DNA of 48,778 nt, taken from NCBI GenBank assembly GCA_036494575.1, contig DASXOE010000109.1:1-48778 (forward strand). Reading direction: 5' to 3'. This DNA is from DASZFV01 sp036494575. Its GTDB lineage: Bacteria; Myxococcota_A; Polyangia; Fen-1088. The notes beneath the pieces were generated by a model, which did not search any database, was not told where the DNA came from, and saw only the letters and a list, made by a program, of their open reading frames with translations. This document shows, one piece after another, positions 17,512 through 27,770 of this stretch; position 1 is the stretch's first letter; every line of letters starts with the position of its first letter. A program made the translations under genes and the position numbers.

Positions 17512-17677
17512 TGCGCATCCGTTTTCATATCCGCTCGTTTCATCCCGCTTCCCAAGCCTCCACCCGCTCTAGCCTCACCGAGACTGCCACTCCGCCCGTT
17601 CCGGTTTTTCACCTCACCCCGTAGTCAACCCCTGAGTCGATGGCGGCGCCCCGTGCGCCCGCGAGGAGACAGAAGAG

Positions 17678-18316
17678 ATGCAAGGACTCGCCAGGTTTCT
17701 CGAAGAAGGCGGCACCCTGATGTACATCAACCTCGTGGTGTCAGTCATCGCCTTGTCGCTCATCCTTGACCGCGCCATCTTCTTTCTCGGCAAGGGCTCA
17801 GTGAACGCGAGAGCCTTCCTGGAACAGATCAGGAAGCTCGTCCTCGCGAACAACATCGACCGCGCCGTCAAGCTCTGCTCGGCGACGGAAGCCCCCGTGG
17901 CGCAGGTGGCGCGCGCCGGCCTCCAGCGCGTGCACCGGGGCGAGATCGCCATCGCGCAGGCCATCGAGGAGACGCTCGTCGACGTGACGCCGCTGCTCAA
18001 GAAGCGCGTCCAGATCCTGTGGTCGATCGCCAACATCGCGACCCTCGTCGGCCTCCTCGGCACCGTCGTCGGCCTCATTCGAGCGTTCGGCGCCGTCGCG
18101 GCCGCCAAGCCGGAGGAGCGGTCCTCGCTGCTCGCCAAGGGTATCTCCGAGGCGCTCAACAACACCGCCATGGGTCTCGGCATCGCCGTCAGTTGCATCA
18201 TCGCGCACGCCATCCTGTCGTCGGCTTCGAAGAAGCAGGTCGGCGATCTGGAAGGCTTTGCCCTCAAGCTCGAGAACCTCCTGGCCGAGTCGGCGCAGGG
18301 CGGCGCGAAGGCCTGA
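17678..18316 (+). CDS. MotA/TolQ/ExbB family proton-channel protein
   Basis: A 212-residue inner-membrane protein with three transmembrane segments: ~15-37 (YINLVVSVIALSLILDRAIF), a TolQ-signature pair around ~113-140 (IATLVGLLGTVVGLIRAF), and ~165-185 (NNTAMGLGIAVSCIIAHAIL). It would form the pentameric stator of a proton-driven motor together with the two ExbD-type proteins that follow. The ribosome site AGGAG is 9 nt before the ATG. The gene has its own promoter and long leader. One TolQ with two TolR/ExbD genes matches the arrangement of the Myxococcus AglR-AglQ-AglS gliding motor, but the same arrangement occurs in Tol/Exb systems of related bacteria without gliding, so the output of this motor is open. 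Confidence 0.93.
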   Translation: MQGLARFLEEGGTLMYINLVVSVIALSLILDRAIFFLGKGSVNARAFLEQIRKLVLANNIDRAVKLCSATEAPVAQVARAGLQRVHRGEIAIAQAIEETLVDVTPLLKKRVQILWSIANIATLVGLLGTVVGLIRAFGAVAAAKPEERSSLLAKGISEALNNTAMGLGIAVSCIIAHAILSSASKKQVGDLEGFALKLENLLAESAQGGAKA

Positions 18317-18414
18317 TCCATTCCACAACCCGCAATGTCGACCATCGCGATGTCGATGTCCCGGCGACCACCTCTGGCGCTGGCTGACCCGCGAATGAAA
18401 CGGCGAGGCGCTCA

Positions 18415-18945
18415 ATGACGAGAAGCCAGGTACGGGCCGCATGCCGACGCATGCGAGACCACGTCGAGGAAATCGAGGACGAGGCGGGCGAGCTCAACCT
18501 CGTCCCCTACATGGACATCGTCACGAACATCATCATTTTTCTCCTCGCGTCGATGATCAACCAGGTCTCGCTGGCCAACATCAACGTCAGCGTGCCGAGC
18601 ATCTCCGGCGGCGGAGCATCCGCCGAGGACAACCCGCCACCGGACAAACCACCGCTCAACCTCACGGTCTCCGTGGGCGCCAGCGGGTTCACGGTCGCGG
18701 CCTCGGGGGGCGTGCTCCCCATCGTCACGAAGCTGCCGAACGGTCAGTACGACTACAAGTCGCTCACGACCAAGCTCAAGGAGATCAAGTCGGCGCCCGA
18801 CAACGCCACGGAGACGAAGGCGAACTTCAGCGCCGACGCGAACATCCCCTACGACATCGTCGTCGCCACGCTTGACGCCATGCGCATCACCGACGAAGGT
18901 AAGATCTTGTTCCCTGACATCTCCTTCGCAGCGGGGATCCTCTAA
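18415..18945 (+). CDS. ExbD/TolR family protein (first copy)
   Basis: A 176-residue protein with a cytoplasmic N-terminus, a single membrane helix (VPYMDIVTNIIIFLLASMI) carrying the essential-type Asp34, and a periplasmic domain. The region after the helix is Pro/Gly-rich (residues ~65-85), followed by a TolR-like fold. It starts 98 bp after the TolQ gene; that gap contains a perfect palindrome CATCGCGATG near 18348. GAGG precedes the ATG at 18415. The next gene's GTG begins immediately after its TAA. It would pair with the upstream channel protein to harvest proton motive force. Confidence 0.92.
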   Translation: MTRSQVRAACRRMRDHVEEIEDEAGELNLVPYMDIVTNIIIFLLASMINQVSLANINVSVPSISGGGASAEDNPPPDKPPLNLTVSVGASGFTVAASGGVLPIVTKLPNGQYDYKSLTTKLKEIKSAPDNATETKANFSADANIPYDIVVATLDAMRITDEGKILFPDISFAAGIL

Positions 18946-19515
18946 GTGGCGGGGCACGCGGAGTCCCCGCAGATCATCTCTCGCCTCGAGGGCAAGAAGG
19001 CCATCCGGTCCTACGCCCGGAAGCTGGATGAGCCCGAGGTCATCAAGGACCTCAACATCACGCCCATGATGGACATGATGACGATCATCCTCGTCTTCTT
19101 GCTCAAGTCGTTCGCCTCGAGCACGTCGAACCTCACCTTCGACTCGAACCTCGCGCCTCCGAAGTCGACGACGCTGCTCAAGCCCAAGCTGGCGGTCAGC
19201 GTCGTCGTCACCAAGAAGGTGATCCTCGTCGAAGGCGACGCCATCGCCCCCATCAACGTCGGCAAGGTGGATCCCACCGTCAAGCGTGACGGCGAGAACG
19301 GCTACTACATCACGCCGCTCGTCGAGGTCCTCGAGAAACATGCCAAGCGCGAGAAGAAGGTCGCCGACCTGACCGGGCAGAAGTTCGAGGCCCAGTTGAT
19401 GATCGTGGCCGACCAGACGACCCCCTACCGCCTGCTCACCGAGGTCATCTACTCGTGCGGCCAGGCGGGCTACGCGAACTACCGCCTCCTCGTGCTCAAG
19501 GCCAAGGGAGACTAA
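18946..19515 (+). CDS. ExbD/TolR family protein (second copy)
   Basis: A 189-residue protein starting at a GTG directly abutting the previous stop, so translation is coupled. It has a long charged N-terminus, then a helix ITPMMDMMTIILVFLLKSF with Asp43 in the proton-path position, then a periplasmic TolR-like domain containing two Cys-free strands and a final Cys in IYSCGQAGY. It differs clearly from the first copy, so the two are probably non-redundant members of one heteromeric motor. A strong intrinsic terminator lies 44 bp downstream. Confidence 0.92.
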   Translation: MAGHAESPQIISRLEGKKAIRSYARKLDEPEVIKDLNITPMMDMMTIILVFLLKSFASSTSNLTFDSNLAPPKSTTLLKPKLAVSVVVTKKVILVEGDAIAPINVGKVDPTVKRDGENGYYITPLVEVLEKHAKREKKVADLTGQKFEAQLMIVADQTTPYRLLTEVIYSCGQAGYANYRLLVLKAKGD

Positions 19516-19558
19516 CGGCTGCGGCGACTTTACATCCCGGCTTCGAAGTTCTATACAG

Positions 19559-19583
19559 GGCGCCCGAAAGGGCGCCTTTTTTT
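19559..19583 (+). terminator. Rho-independent terminator after the ExbD pair
   Basis: Perfect stem GGCGCCC (19559-19565), GAAA tetraloop (19566-19569), GGGCGCC (19570-19576), then seven T (19577-19583). It closes the TolQ-ExbD-ExbD unit and separates it from the pyrophosphatase gene. Confidence 0.95.
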
Positions 19584-19645
19584 GTTTCCGGGGGCGGCCT
19601 TTGCGACACTCCCACCGGGCTTCCCAGCTCAGGAGATCCCTGGAC

Positions 19646-22159
<2,514 letters not shown>

Positions 22160-22196
22160 AGACTGCGTCCGCGGCGCCGGGGGTGCGTGCTCGTTC

Positions 22197-22211
22197 GGGC
22201 GCTACGCGCCC
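22197..22211. terminator. GC-rich hairpin between convergent genes
   Basis: GGGCGC-TAC-GCGCCC lies 38 bp after the pyrophosphatase stop and 50 bp before the end of the convergent gene. It lacks a T-tract, so at best it is a weak or factor-assisted terminator. Confidence 0.4.
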
Positions 22212-22260
22212 TCGCATCGGGCTGTTCTCGCTGATTTTGCGGACGGGGCCGCGCTGGAAA

Positions 22261-22875
22261 CTAAAAGCGACCCGCAGCCCCGAGCAACACATGGCCGCTG
22301 GTACTCGCCGTGACGACAGGTGCCAACGTGGACGTACCCAGTACGTGCTTTCGCTCGCCGAACGCACCTATGTCAATCGTTGACGCCAGAATGACCCCTA
22401 CTATCGCCCCGAACGCAAAGTCGACGCCGTCACACCAACCCTCTGTCTCGTCCAACCCGTGGCAATGGGACGCCCCGGCCTTGTAGGTCAGATAGCCGAA
22501 TCCGATTGGCAGTATGCCGTGGAGGGCGAAGCTCGGAGCGGCCCCCCAGTAGTCGCCGTAATACGCGTGAACCGCTGGCGCTCCGGCGGCGTAGGCGGCC
22601 GCCATGAATACCGGCTGTTTAACCTGTGCGGCGATAAGACCGCCGAGCGCCAGCATTCCAATGTCTACCCACAAAAGAGGCTTCCGAAAGTCCTCCGTCG
22701 CCTCGACGGGCGGGACCACGGGGGGCGTAGCGCCCTGCCCAATGTTCTGCGACTGCGGTGCCGCCCCAATGTCTGCTTTGGGCCATGTACCCATGGTCAG
22801 CGTCAGCGCCGCCACGCACACAAGTACGATCTGCGGGAAACTCACACGTCGTCGCAATACCACCCTGCCCTTCAC
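22261..22875 (-). CDS. Hypothetical multi-pass membrane protein
   Basis: A 204-residue protein I do not recognise. It starts at a GTG (22875) with a Lys/Arg-rich n-region and a hydrophobic stretch (FPQIVLVCVAALTLTMG) that could be a signal peptide. A Pro/Val-rich linker follows, then about four short hydrophobic segments around LLWVDIGMLALGGLIAAQV, HAYYGDYWGAAPSFALHG and FAFGAIVGVILASTID. His/Cys in SHCHGLDETEGWCDG (~140-155) could form a disulfide or metal site. Base composition and codon use are visibly richer in A/T than in the flanking genes, hinting at acquisition from elsewhere. No partner gene is adjacent. Confidence 0.7.
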   Translation of the reverse strand: MKGRVVLRRRVSFPQIVLVCVAALTLTMGTWPKADIGAAPQSQNIGQGATPPVVPPVEATEDFRKPLLWVDIGMLALGGLIAAQVKQPVFMAAAYAAGAPAVHAYYGDYWGAAPSFALHGILPIGFGYLTYKAGASHCHGLDETEGWCDGVDFAFGAIVGVILASTIDIGAFGERKHVLGTSTLAPVVTASTSGHVLLGAAGRF

Positions 22876-23256
22876 ATCAAGTTGCCGATCGCGATGAGAG
22901 CCCCGCTACTGGCTTGGATGATCAACCCACGACAGTTCCCACGTGTCTACGTATTCCGTGCCAGGACCCAGGCGGAGCGAACGATCGCCGAATCAAGTGC
23001 GCGACGAGATCGATGCGCTTCGTCGCGCATGGGTGATGTGAGTCCGCAGGCGGCCAAAGTACGCCGCGCAAGACGGCCCGACAGACGGGCTGGTCTTCCC
23101 GAGGGCTCAACCCCGACGAGAAAGCGTGCACCCACTCTCCCTCGGCGACGGGACGTAGCCGACCAGCCGCAGGAGGGCTCCGCCAAGCGTGATCCTGGTC
23201 GAGAGCTGGCGCGGCACAGGCTGCCTGAGCCGACGGACGGCAGGGCCGGTGGAGCC
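22876..23256. other. 381-bp gap without a recognisable gene
   Basis: Lies upstream of the 22261-22875 gene and downstream of the 23257-24087 gene. Short open frames exist on both strands but none has a believable start, composition or family resemblance. The DNA is somewhat less GC-rich than average near 22900-23050. It should hold the promoter of the 22875 gene; it may also be a decayed remnant of a former insertion. Confidence 0.5.
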
Positions 23257-24087
23257 CTAGCGGCGGGCCCTGAGGAAGCGGGCGGCGGGGCCCGCGAACG
23301 GCAACAGCGCCGTGGCGACGAGAGCGGCGCCCAGGAGGGCGATCAGGCCCGACGCCTCTCCGCTCAAGGCCCGGGGCAGGTGGCCCGAGGCGAGGACGGC
23401 GAGATCGACGGTCCCCGGAAGCTCGCGATGGGGGCAGAGCGCGGTGAGACCCGCGACGCCACCGGCGACGAGAGCCAGCGCGGAGGCGCCGAGCGCGGCC
23501 ATGCCCCAGGTGCGCAGCCGCAAGACACCGCGGAGGCCGCCGACCAGTGACAGGCCGGAGAAGAGCGCCAGCGCCGCCACGATCATCCCCTGCCCCGGCT
23601 CCTTGGGCGCCAAGGCCCACAAGATCACGCTCGGCAACGACGCCGACGCGCGCGTCACGGTCTTGCGCAACCGTGCCACGCCGAACTCGTCCATGCCGTA
23701 GCGCTCGCGCCAGGCGGGCTGGAGGTCGAATCGTTCCGCCATTTTCTTGCCGGACAGGGCGAGGACGACGAGACCGTGGACGCCGGCGTAGATCCCGAGC
23801 ACGGGGGACCAGCCGATCATGACCATCGAGGCCACACCCACCATGACCCCCGACCAGCCCAGGCCGGCGGCGAACCAGCGCCCCCAGAACCACTCGGCGG
23901 CGACGCCCATGAAGGCCACGCCATAGCACCCGGCCATCGCGAGGAAGGCCAGCCGCCACTCGTCGCTGGGCGGGTTCACCGACACGAGCAGATATAGAAA
24001 GACGAAGAGGCTGAGCGCGAGGGCCGCGACGGCGCGACGGGTCCGCTCGAAGCCGATGTTGTTGACGCGTTCGAGGAGATCCTTCAC
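23257..24087 (-). CDS. Hypothetical polytopic membrane protein
   Basis: A 276-residue protein with about seven hydrophobic segments: AVAALALSLFVFLYLLVSV, FLAMAGCYGVAFMGVAAEWF, GVMVGVASMVMIGWSPVLGI, VHGLVVLALSG, MIVAALALFSGLSLVGGL, ALGASALALVAGGVAGLTAL and GLIALLGAALVATALLPFA. A soluble loop near residues 110-150 contains RFDLQPAWRERYGMDEFGV. I do not recognise the family. The GTG at 24087 is chosen because it follows GAGGGG and lies 6 nt after a perfect TATAAT; an upstream start would place that element inside the coding region. Confidence 0.75.
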   Translation of the reverse strand: MKDLLERVNNIGFERTRRAVAALALSLFVFLYLLVSVNPPSDEWRLAFLAMAGCYGVAFMGVAAEWFWGRWFAAGLGWSGVMVGVASMVMIGWSPVLGIYAGVHGLVVLALSGKKMAERFDLQPAWRERYGMDEFGVARLRKTVTRASASLPSVILWALAPKEPGQGMIVAALALFSGLSLVGGLRGVLRLRTWGMAALGASALALVAGGVAGLTALCPHRELPGTVDLAVLASGHLPRALSGEASGLIALLGAALVATALLPFAGPAARFLRARR

Positions 24088-24093
24088 CCCCTC

Positions 24094-24099
24094 ATTATA
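24094..24099 (-). promoter_or_regulatory. Perfect -10 TATAAT, 6 nt before the 24087 GTG start
   Basis: TATAAT on the minus strand ends 6 nt before the GTG, so transcription would begin at or next to the start codon. No -35 match is seen in the GC-rich sequence upstream. A GAGGGG overlaps the gap, so a normally led transcript from a more distant promoter is also possible. Confidence 0.5.
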
Positions 24100-24150
24100 A
24101 CCCCCGCCAGGGCGGCGCGCCCGCCCCCCTGGCGTCACCCTGCCGAAACG

Positions 24151-26232
24151 CTACTGGGCGACGTGCAACTCGACGCGGCGATTCTTGCCTTTGTTGACAG
24201 GCCCGATGTTCGGCACGAGGGGGTTCTCGGACCCGTGGCCAATGGCCTCGACGCGACCCTCGGAGACGCCCTTCTTGACGAGGTAGTCCTTGATGGCCTT
24301 GGCCTGGGCCTCGGTCAGCGGCTTGGCCTTGGCGCCGGCGCTGCTGTCCCAGTAGACGTCGACCCTGAGCGTGCGGAGCTCGGGGTGCTCTTGCAGCAGG
24401 TCTGCGACGCCGTCGAGCGTGGCCTGCATCTTCGGGTCGAGCCGCGCCGCGCCCTTGAACTTCAGGGGCTGCTTGAGCGTCACGACGTCGCCCGCGAGCG
24501 TGACGTTGGTGTTGGGGCCGCGCATGACGATGTCGAGGGTCTTGTCCTGGCCCTCGACGATGTCGAGCGGGACCTCCTTGGGAGGCATGGCCGGCATCTC
24601 GACGATCACGCGGTACGGCCCCACGGGGAGCGCCGCCGAAAAGTTGCCGGACGCGTCCGCCTGCGCCGAGAAGGCCTCTGCCCCGGCGAATCGCAGCGAC
24701 GCCTGCATCGGCTGGCCCTTGGCGTCCGTGACCTTGCCGCGCACGTTGCCGGTGGCCATCCGAGGCGTGAGCGTCACGTCGAGCTTGGCGGGCCGCCCCA
24801 GAATGACCGCGGCCGTGACGCGCGCGGCTTCGAAGCCGGGCGCGCTCACGTCCAGGAGCGCCGGTCCCGGCGGCAGCGGAACGGTCTGGAAGGAGCCGTC
24901 CGGATCCGTCCCCACGCGCGACCGCGGCCTATTGACCACCGCGACGATGGCGTTGGGGACGCCCTTGCCGTCGCGCGCGCTCTTGACCGTGCCCGTGACG
25001 GGCGCGTCGAGGCTCGGCGCCGGCCCCGGGGCGACGTTGCGCTCGATCGTGCGCGTCACGACGATGGGCTTCGTGAACGCGTCGATGTCGAGCGGGTAGG
25101 AGGCGCCGAAGATGACGAGGTATGGCGGCAAAGGCGCCCCGTATTCTTCGCCGACGGACTGGAGCCGAACGTCCACGCCGGCGTCGAGCGTGAGGCCGTG
25201 GAGCACCCGGGCGCGCAAGCCGAACGTGAGCCATTGCTGGTCGCGGTTCGTGGTGCACGGGCCGCCACAGAGCTTCGCGCCCGAGGCTCCCGTGAACGTC
25301 GCGTCGCCCTTCGCCGTCACGATCTCGGCGTGGTATTCGCCGAACAAGTCCAGCGGCACCGGCGCGGTGCGCTGCTCGAGGGGCACGTCGACGCCGAGGC
25401 CGAACCGGAAGCGGTTCTGGGCGATGCCGTAGGCGAACGAGGCCACCTCGCGTGTGTAAGGCGAGATCGTCGGGTCGGAGAAGTCGATGAGGTTCTTCGA
25501 GTTGTCGACGTAGAAATTGGCGGAGGCATGAAAGCGCAACGGCGCGCCGTTGATGGGCCGCAGGTCCAGCGAGTAGAGGGGGCCGAGCCAGAGCGAGGTC
25601 GAGCTCGGCGAGACCGAGAGGTCGGAGATCGAAGACAGAAAGCGAAAGCCGAGCTCGAAGCCGAGGGTCATGCCACGGGCCACGGGGACCGCCGTCTTGG
25701 CGCCCAGCACGAGATCGCCGAAGGACTTGATGAGCTCGGGGTCGCGGCGCGGTGGCTCGCCGAGGCCCGAGCGCTTGTTGCGGTTGCTCGAGGTCAGCAT
25801 GGCGCCAAAGAGCTCGAGGTACTCGTGCGGCGTGTACCCAAATGAGAAGGAGCCGTCGACCCGCGAGTTCTCGTCGCCCCCGACGAGGAAGTTGGAGCTC
25901 TTGAAGTAGTCGAAGTGCAGCGCGAGGCGCAGGTGATTCACCGGCCCCACCTCGGCCGTCGACAGGTGATAGAGGCCAATGGGGCCCATGATCGACGGCA
26001 AGAAGCTGTCCGGCACGGGGGTCCGGGCGGGCACTGGCTCGAAGTCCGCGCTGGTCGCCGCCATCGGCGGACGCGGGCCGGGCCTCGGCAGCTGGAGCGA
26101 CGGTGGCAGCGGCTCCTCGTCCGGCGCGGGCGCGGGACCCGGCGCCGCGGCGGTCTGCGCGAGCGCCGGCGAGGCGGCCAGAAAAGCGAATAGGACGACG
26201 AAAGCGCGGGGGCGGGCTGGTTTCATCGACAT
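24151..26232 (-). CDS. OmpA-family outer membrane protein with carboxypeptidase-regulatory-like repeats
   Basis: A 693-residue protein with a signal peptide (MSMKPARPRAFVVLFAFLAA...ALA). After a Pro-rich segment, residues ~65-370 look like an outer-membrane beta-barrel with alternating aromatic strands (LHFDYFKSSNFLVGG, SFSFGYTPHEYLELFGAML). Two carboxypeptidase-regulatory-like (Ig-type) domains follow (VTGTVKSARDGKGVPNAIVA and VRGKVTDAKGQPMQASLRF). The C-terminus is an OmpA domain that binds peptidoglycan (VDVYWDSS..., VEAIGHGSENPLVPN...NRRVELHV). It probably anchors the outer membrane to the wall. GGGAGAA lies ahead of the ATG at 26232; the Met two codons later is an alternative start. Confidence 0.9.
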   Translation of the reverse strand: MSMKPARPRAFVVLFAFLAASPALAQTAAAPGPAPAPDEEPLPPSLQLPRPGPRPPMAATSADFEPVPARTPVPDSFLPSIMGPIGLYHLSTAEVGPVNHLRLALHFDYFKSSNFLVGGDENSRVDGSFSFGYTPHEYLELFGAMLTSSNRNKRSGLGEPPRRDPELIKSFGDLVLGAKTAVPVARGMTLGFELGFRFLSSISDLSVSPSSTSLWLGPLYSLDLRPINGAPLRFHASANFYVDNSKNLIDFSDPTISPYTREVASFAYGIAQNRFRFGLGVDVPLEQRTAPVPLDLFGEYHAEIVTAKGDATFTGASGAKLCGGPCTTNRDQQWLTFGLRARVLHGLTLDAGVDVRLQSVGEEYGAPLPPYLVIFGASYPLDIDAFTKPIVVTRTIERNVAPGPAPSLDAPVTGTVKSARDGKGVPNAIVAVVNRPRSRVGTDPDGSFQTVPLPPGPALLDVSAPGFEAARVTAAVILGRPAKLDVTLTPRMATGNVRGKVTDAKGQPMQASLRFAGAEAFSAQADASGNFSAALPVGPYRVIVEMPAMPPKEVPLDIVEGQDKTLDIVMRGPNTNVTLAGDVVTLKQPLKFKGAARLDPKMQATLDGVADLLQEHPELRTLRVDVYWDSSAGAKAKPLTEAQAKAIKDYLVKKGVSEGRVEAIGHGSENPLVPNIGPVNKGKNRRVELHVAQ

Positions 26233-26344
26233 CCGAGTCTTTCTCCCAAGGAAAGGCGCGTACAGTACCGTGACGGCCTGTCTGTGGCTATCGTTCCTCG
26301 CCTTCATCAATGAACGTCTTCCCCATTGCAGTCCGAGCGCAGGC

Positions 26345-27160
26345 ATGGGAAATAGTCGCGCGGTGGACGCCCCGACGATCGAGCAACTGAACGACGAGCT
26401 GCGAGACGCCCTCCTCCAGGTCCACCAGGCCCAGGAGCGCAAAGACGAACGTGACGTCGTGGCGGCCGCGCTCGAGGCCATCGAGCGGCTCTCGCTGCGG
26501 TACCGTGCGCTCATGCAGTCCCTGACGGGCGGCGAGCAGATGCGCGCCGATCGCCTGCTCGGACGGCGGGTCATGGACCTCAAGCGCCTGGGCTCGCTGC
26601 TTCCCAAGACGCACGCGACGACCGCCGAGAGCACTCCCGATCGCGTCGCCGGGGGCGGCGCCCCGGGTCAGCGCCGCATCACCGGGGTGTCGTGGTCGCC
26701 CCACGATCGCGCCGCGCCCACGAGCGGCGCCAAGGTCGGCGCGGACGTCGAAGCGTGGTGCGGCAAGTGCGGGGCGACGACCACGCACAGCATCGTCGCG
26801 ATGGTGGGCACCGAGCCGAAGCAGATCCTCTGCCAGGTGTGCGGCTCTCGCCACGCCTATCGCACGGGGCCGGCGCGCCCCCGGGCCGCCAAGGGAGAGG
26901 CCGCGACGGCCGAGGGCGACGCGCGCCCGCGTGTGGCCGTCGATCCCGAGGCCCAGCGCCGCGCGGCCCTGCTGCGGGCGCTCGGCGAGGAGGTCGCGGC
27001 CGCGGCCGACGTGCGCAACTTCGACCCGAAGGAGCGCTACAAGGCGGGCGAGATCATCTCGCACGCGGAGTACGGCCGCGGCAAGGTCGAGAACGTCCTG
27101 CGCTCCAGCCTGCTCGTTCGTTTCTCGGTCGGCGGCCTGAAGTCCCTGATGCTTAGTTAG
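26345..27160 (+). CDS. Zinc-ribbon protein with C-terminal Tudor-like segment
   Basis: A 271-residue soluble protein. The N-terminal ~80 residues are helical and probably coiled-coil (QLNDELRDALLQVHQAQERK). A four-Cys zinc ribbon follows (CGKCGATTTH ... CQVCGSRH, near residues 138-170), then a charged linker. The C-terminus reads GEIISHAEYGRGKVENVLRS, resembling the small beta-barrel found at the end of UvrD-type helicases and other nucleic-acid-linked proteins. A role in DNA, RNA or transcription is an inference from domain type only. The chosen ATG (MGNSRAVDAPT) precedes the first helix; readings extending further upstream enter the divergent gene. Confidence 0.8.
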   Translation: MGNSRAVDAPTIEQLNDELRDALLQVHQAQERKDERDVVAAALEAIERLSLRYRALMQSLTGGEQMRADRLLGRRVMDLKRLGSLLPKTHATTAESTPDRVAGGGAPGQRRITGVSWSPHDRAAPTSGAKVGADVEAWCGKCGATTTHSIVAMVGTEPKQILCQVCGSRHAYRTGPARPRAAKGEAATAEGDARPRVAVDPEAQRRAALLRALGEEVAAAADVRNFDPKERYKAGEIISHAEYGRGKVENVLRSSLLVRFSVGGLKSLMLS

Positions 27161-27169
27161 GAGTCGCGA

Positions 27170-27194
27170 GCCGAGGGGCGAGCGGCAGCGAGCC
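27170..27194 (-). repeat. Fragment of the dispersed repeat (copy C, 25 bp)
   Basis: On the minus strand it reads GGCTCGCTGCCGCTCGCCCC followed by TCGGC, matching the start of copy B (34941 onward) at 24 of 25 positions. It occupies the short gap between two convergent genes. Confidence 0.65.
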
Positions 27195-27207
27195 ACCCCC
27201 GGTCAGA

Positions 27208-27717
27208 TCAACTGGCTTCGACGTCCTCGAGGAAGCGCTTCAGCAGGCCGTCGACCATGAGGTTGCGGCTCGCGGCGTCGTAGCGCCCGGCGCGGTAGCC
27301 ACCCTGCGTCTCCTCGAAGCGCGTGCGCGTCTCCGCGATGAGCGCGCGGAAGGTCGTGACCTTCGAGGTGATCTCCTTCTGGTTCTTGATGAAGTAGCTC
27401 ACGAGAGAGACGGCCGCGGCCCCCGTGAGGATGACGCCGAGCGGGCCGGAGAGCGCGTAGCGCAGGCCGATGCGGAGGGCCACGACGCCCGCGGCGCCCA
27501 GGGCCGCCTTCTTGAGGCCGGTGCCGTCCTTGATGGAGTCCGCCGCCATCGAGGTCATCTGGCCCGAGGCGATGACGAGCGCGATGAAGTTGCCGCGCCG
27601 GCTCTTCCAGCCCCGGTCGTAGTAGTCCCGGAGGGCCTGCTTGAGGAACGCGTCGTAGTCGTCGAACACCTCGGGACGCAGCTCGGTCTCTTTCTTGGGT
27701 TCTGACTCCGTCGCCAT
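27208..27717 (-). CDS. Hypothetical protein with central hydrophobic segments
   Basis: A 169-residue protein of unknown family. The ATG at 27717 is supported by GGAGG a few bases upstream. It has an acidic/Lys-rich N-terminus, an amphipathic stretch (YDAFLKQALRDYYDRGWKSR), then two or three hydrophobic segments (GNFIALVIASGQM; LKKAALGAAGVVALRIGL; PLGVILTGAAAVSLVSYFI) and a charged helical C-terminus. Probably an inner-membrane protein with both ends soluble. It diverges from the TPR-gluzincin gene with about 53 bp between starts. A TACGAT hexamer about 17 nt before the start is a possible -10. Confidence 0.75.
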   Translation of the reverse strand: MATESEPKKETELRPEVFDDYDAFLKQALRDYYDRGWKSRRGNFIALVIASGQMTSMAADSIKDGTGLKKAALGAAGVVALRIGLRYALSGPLGVILTGAAAVSLVSYFIKNQKEITSKVTTFRALIAETRTRFEETQGGYRAGRYDAASRNLMVDGLLKRFLEDVEAS

Positions 27718-27770
27718 GGGCCCTCCGCGGGTGGATCGTAGCACGGGGCTGGGTGAGACTAGGGGCAGGG

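Noticed and set aside
18316..18414. Small gene or regulatory RNA between the TolQ and first ExbD genes
   Set aside because: Only a 10-bp palindrome (CATCGCGATG) and short ATG-led frames without ribosome sites; probably an intra-operon spacer.
22922..23250. Possible transposase or recombinase remnant in the gap before the AT-richer gene
   Set aside because: Short frames on both strands were inspected; no catalytic motif, terminal repeat or family resemblance was visible.
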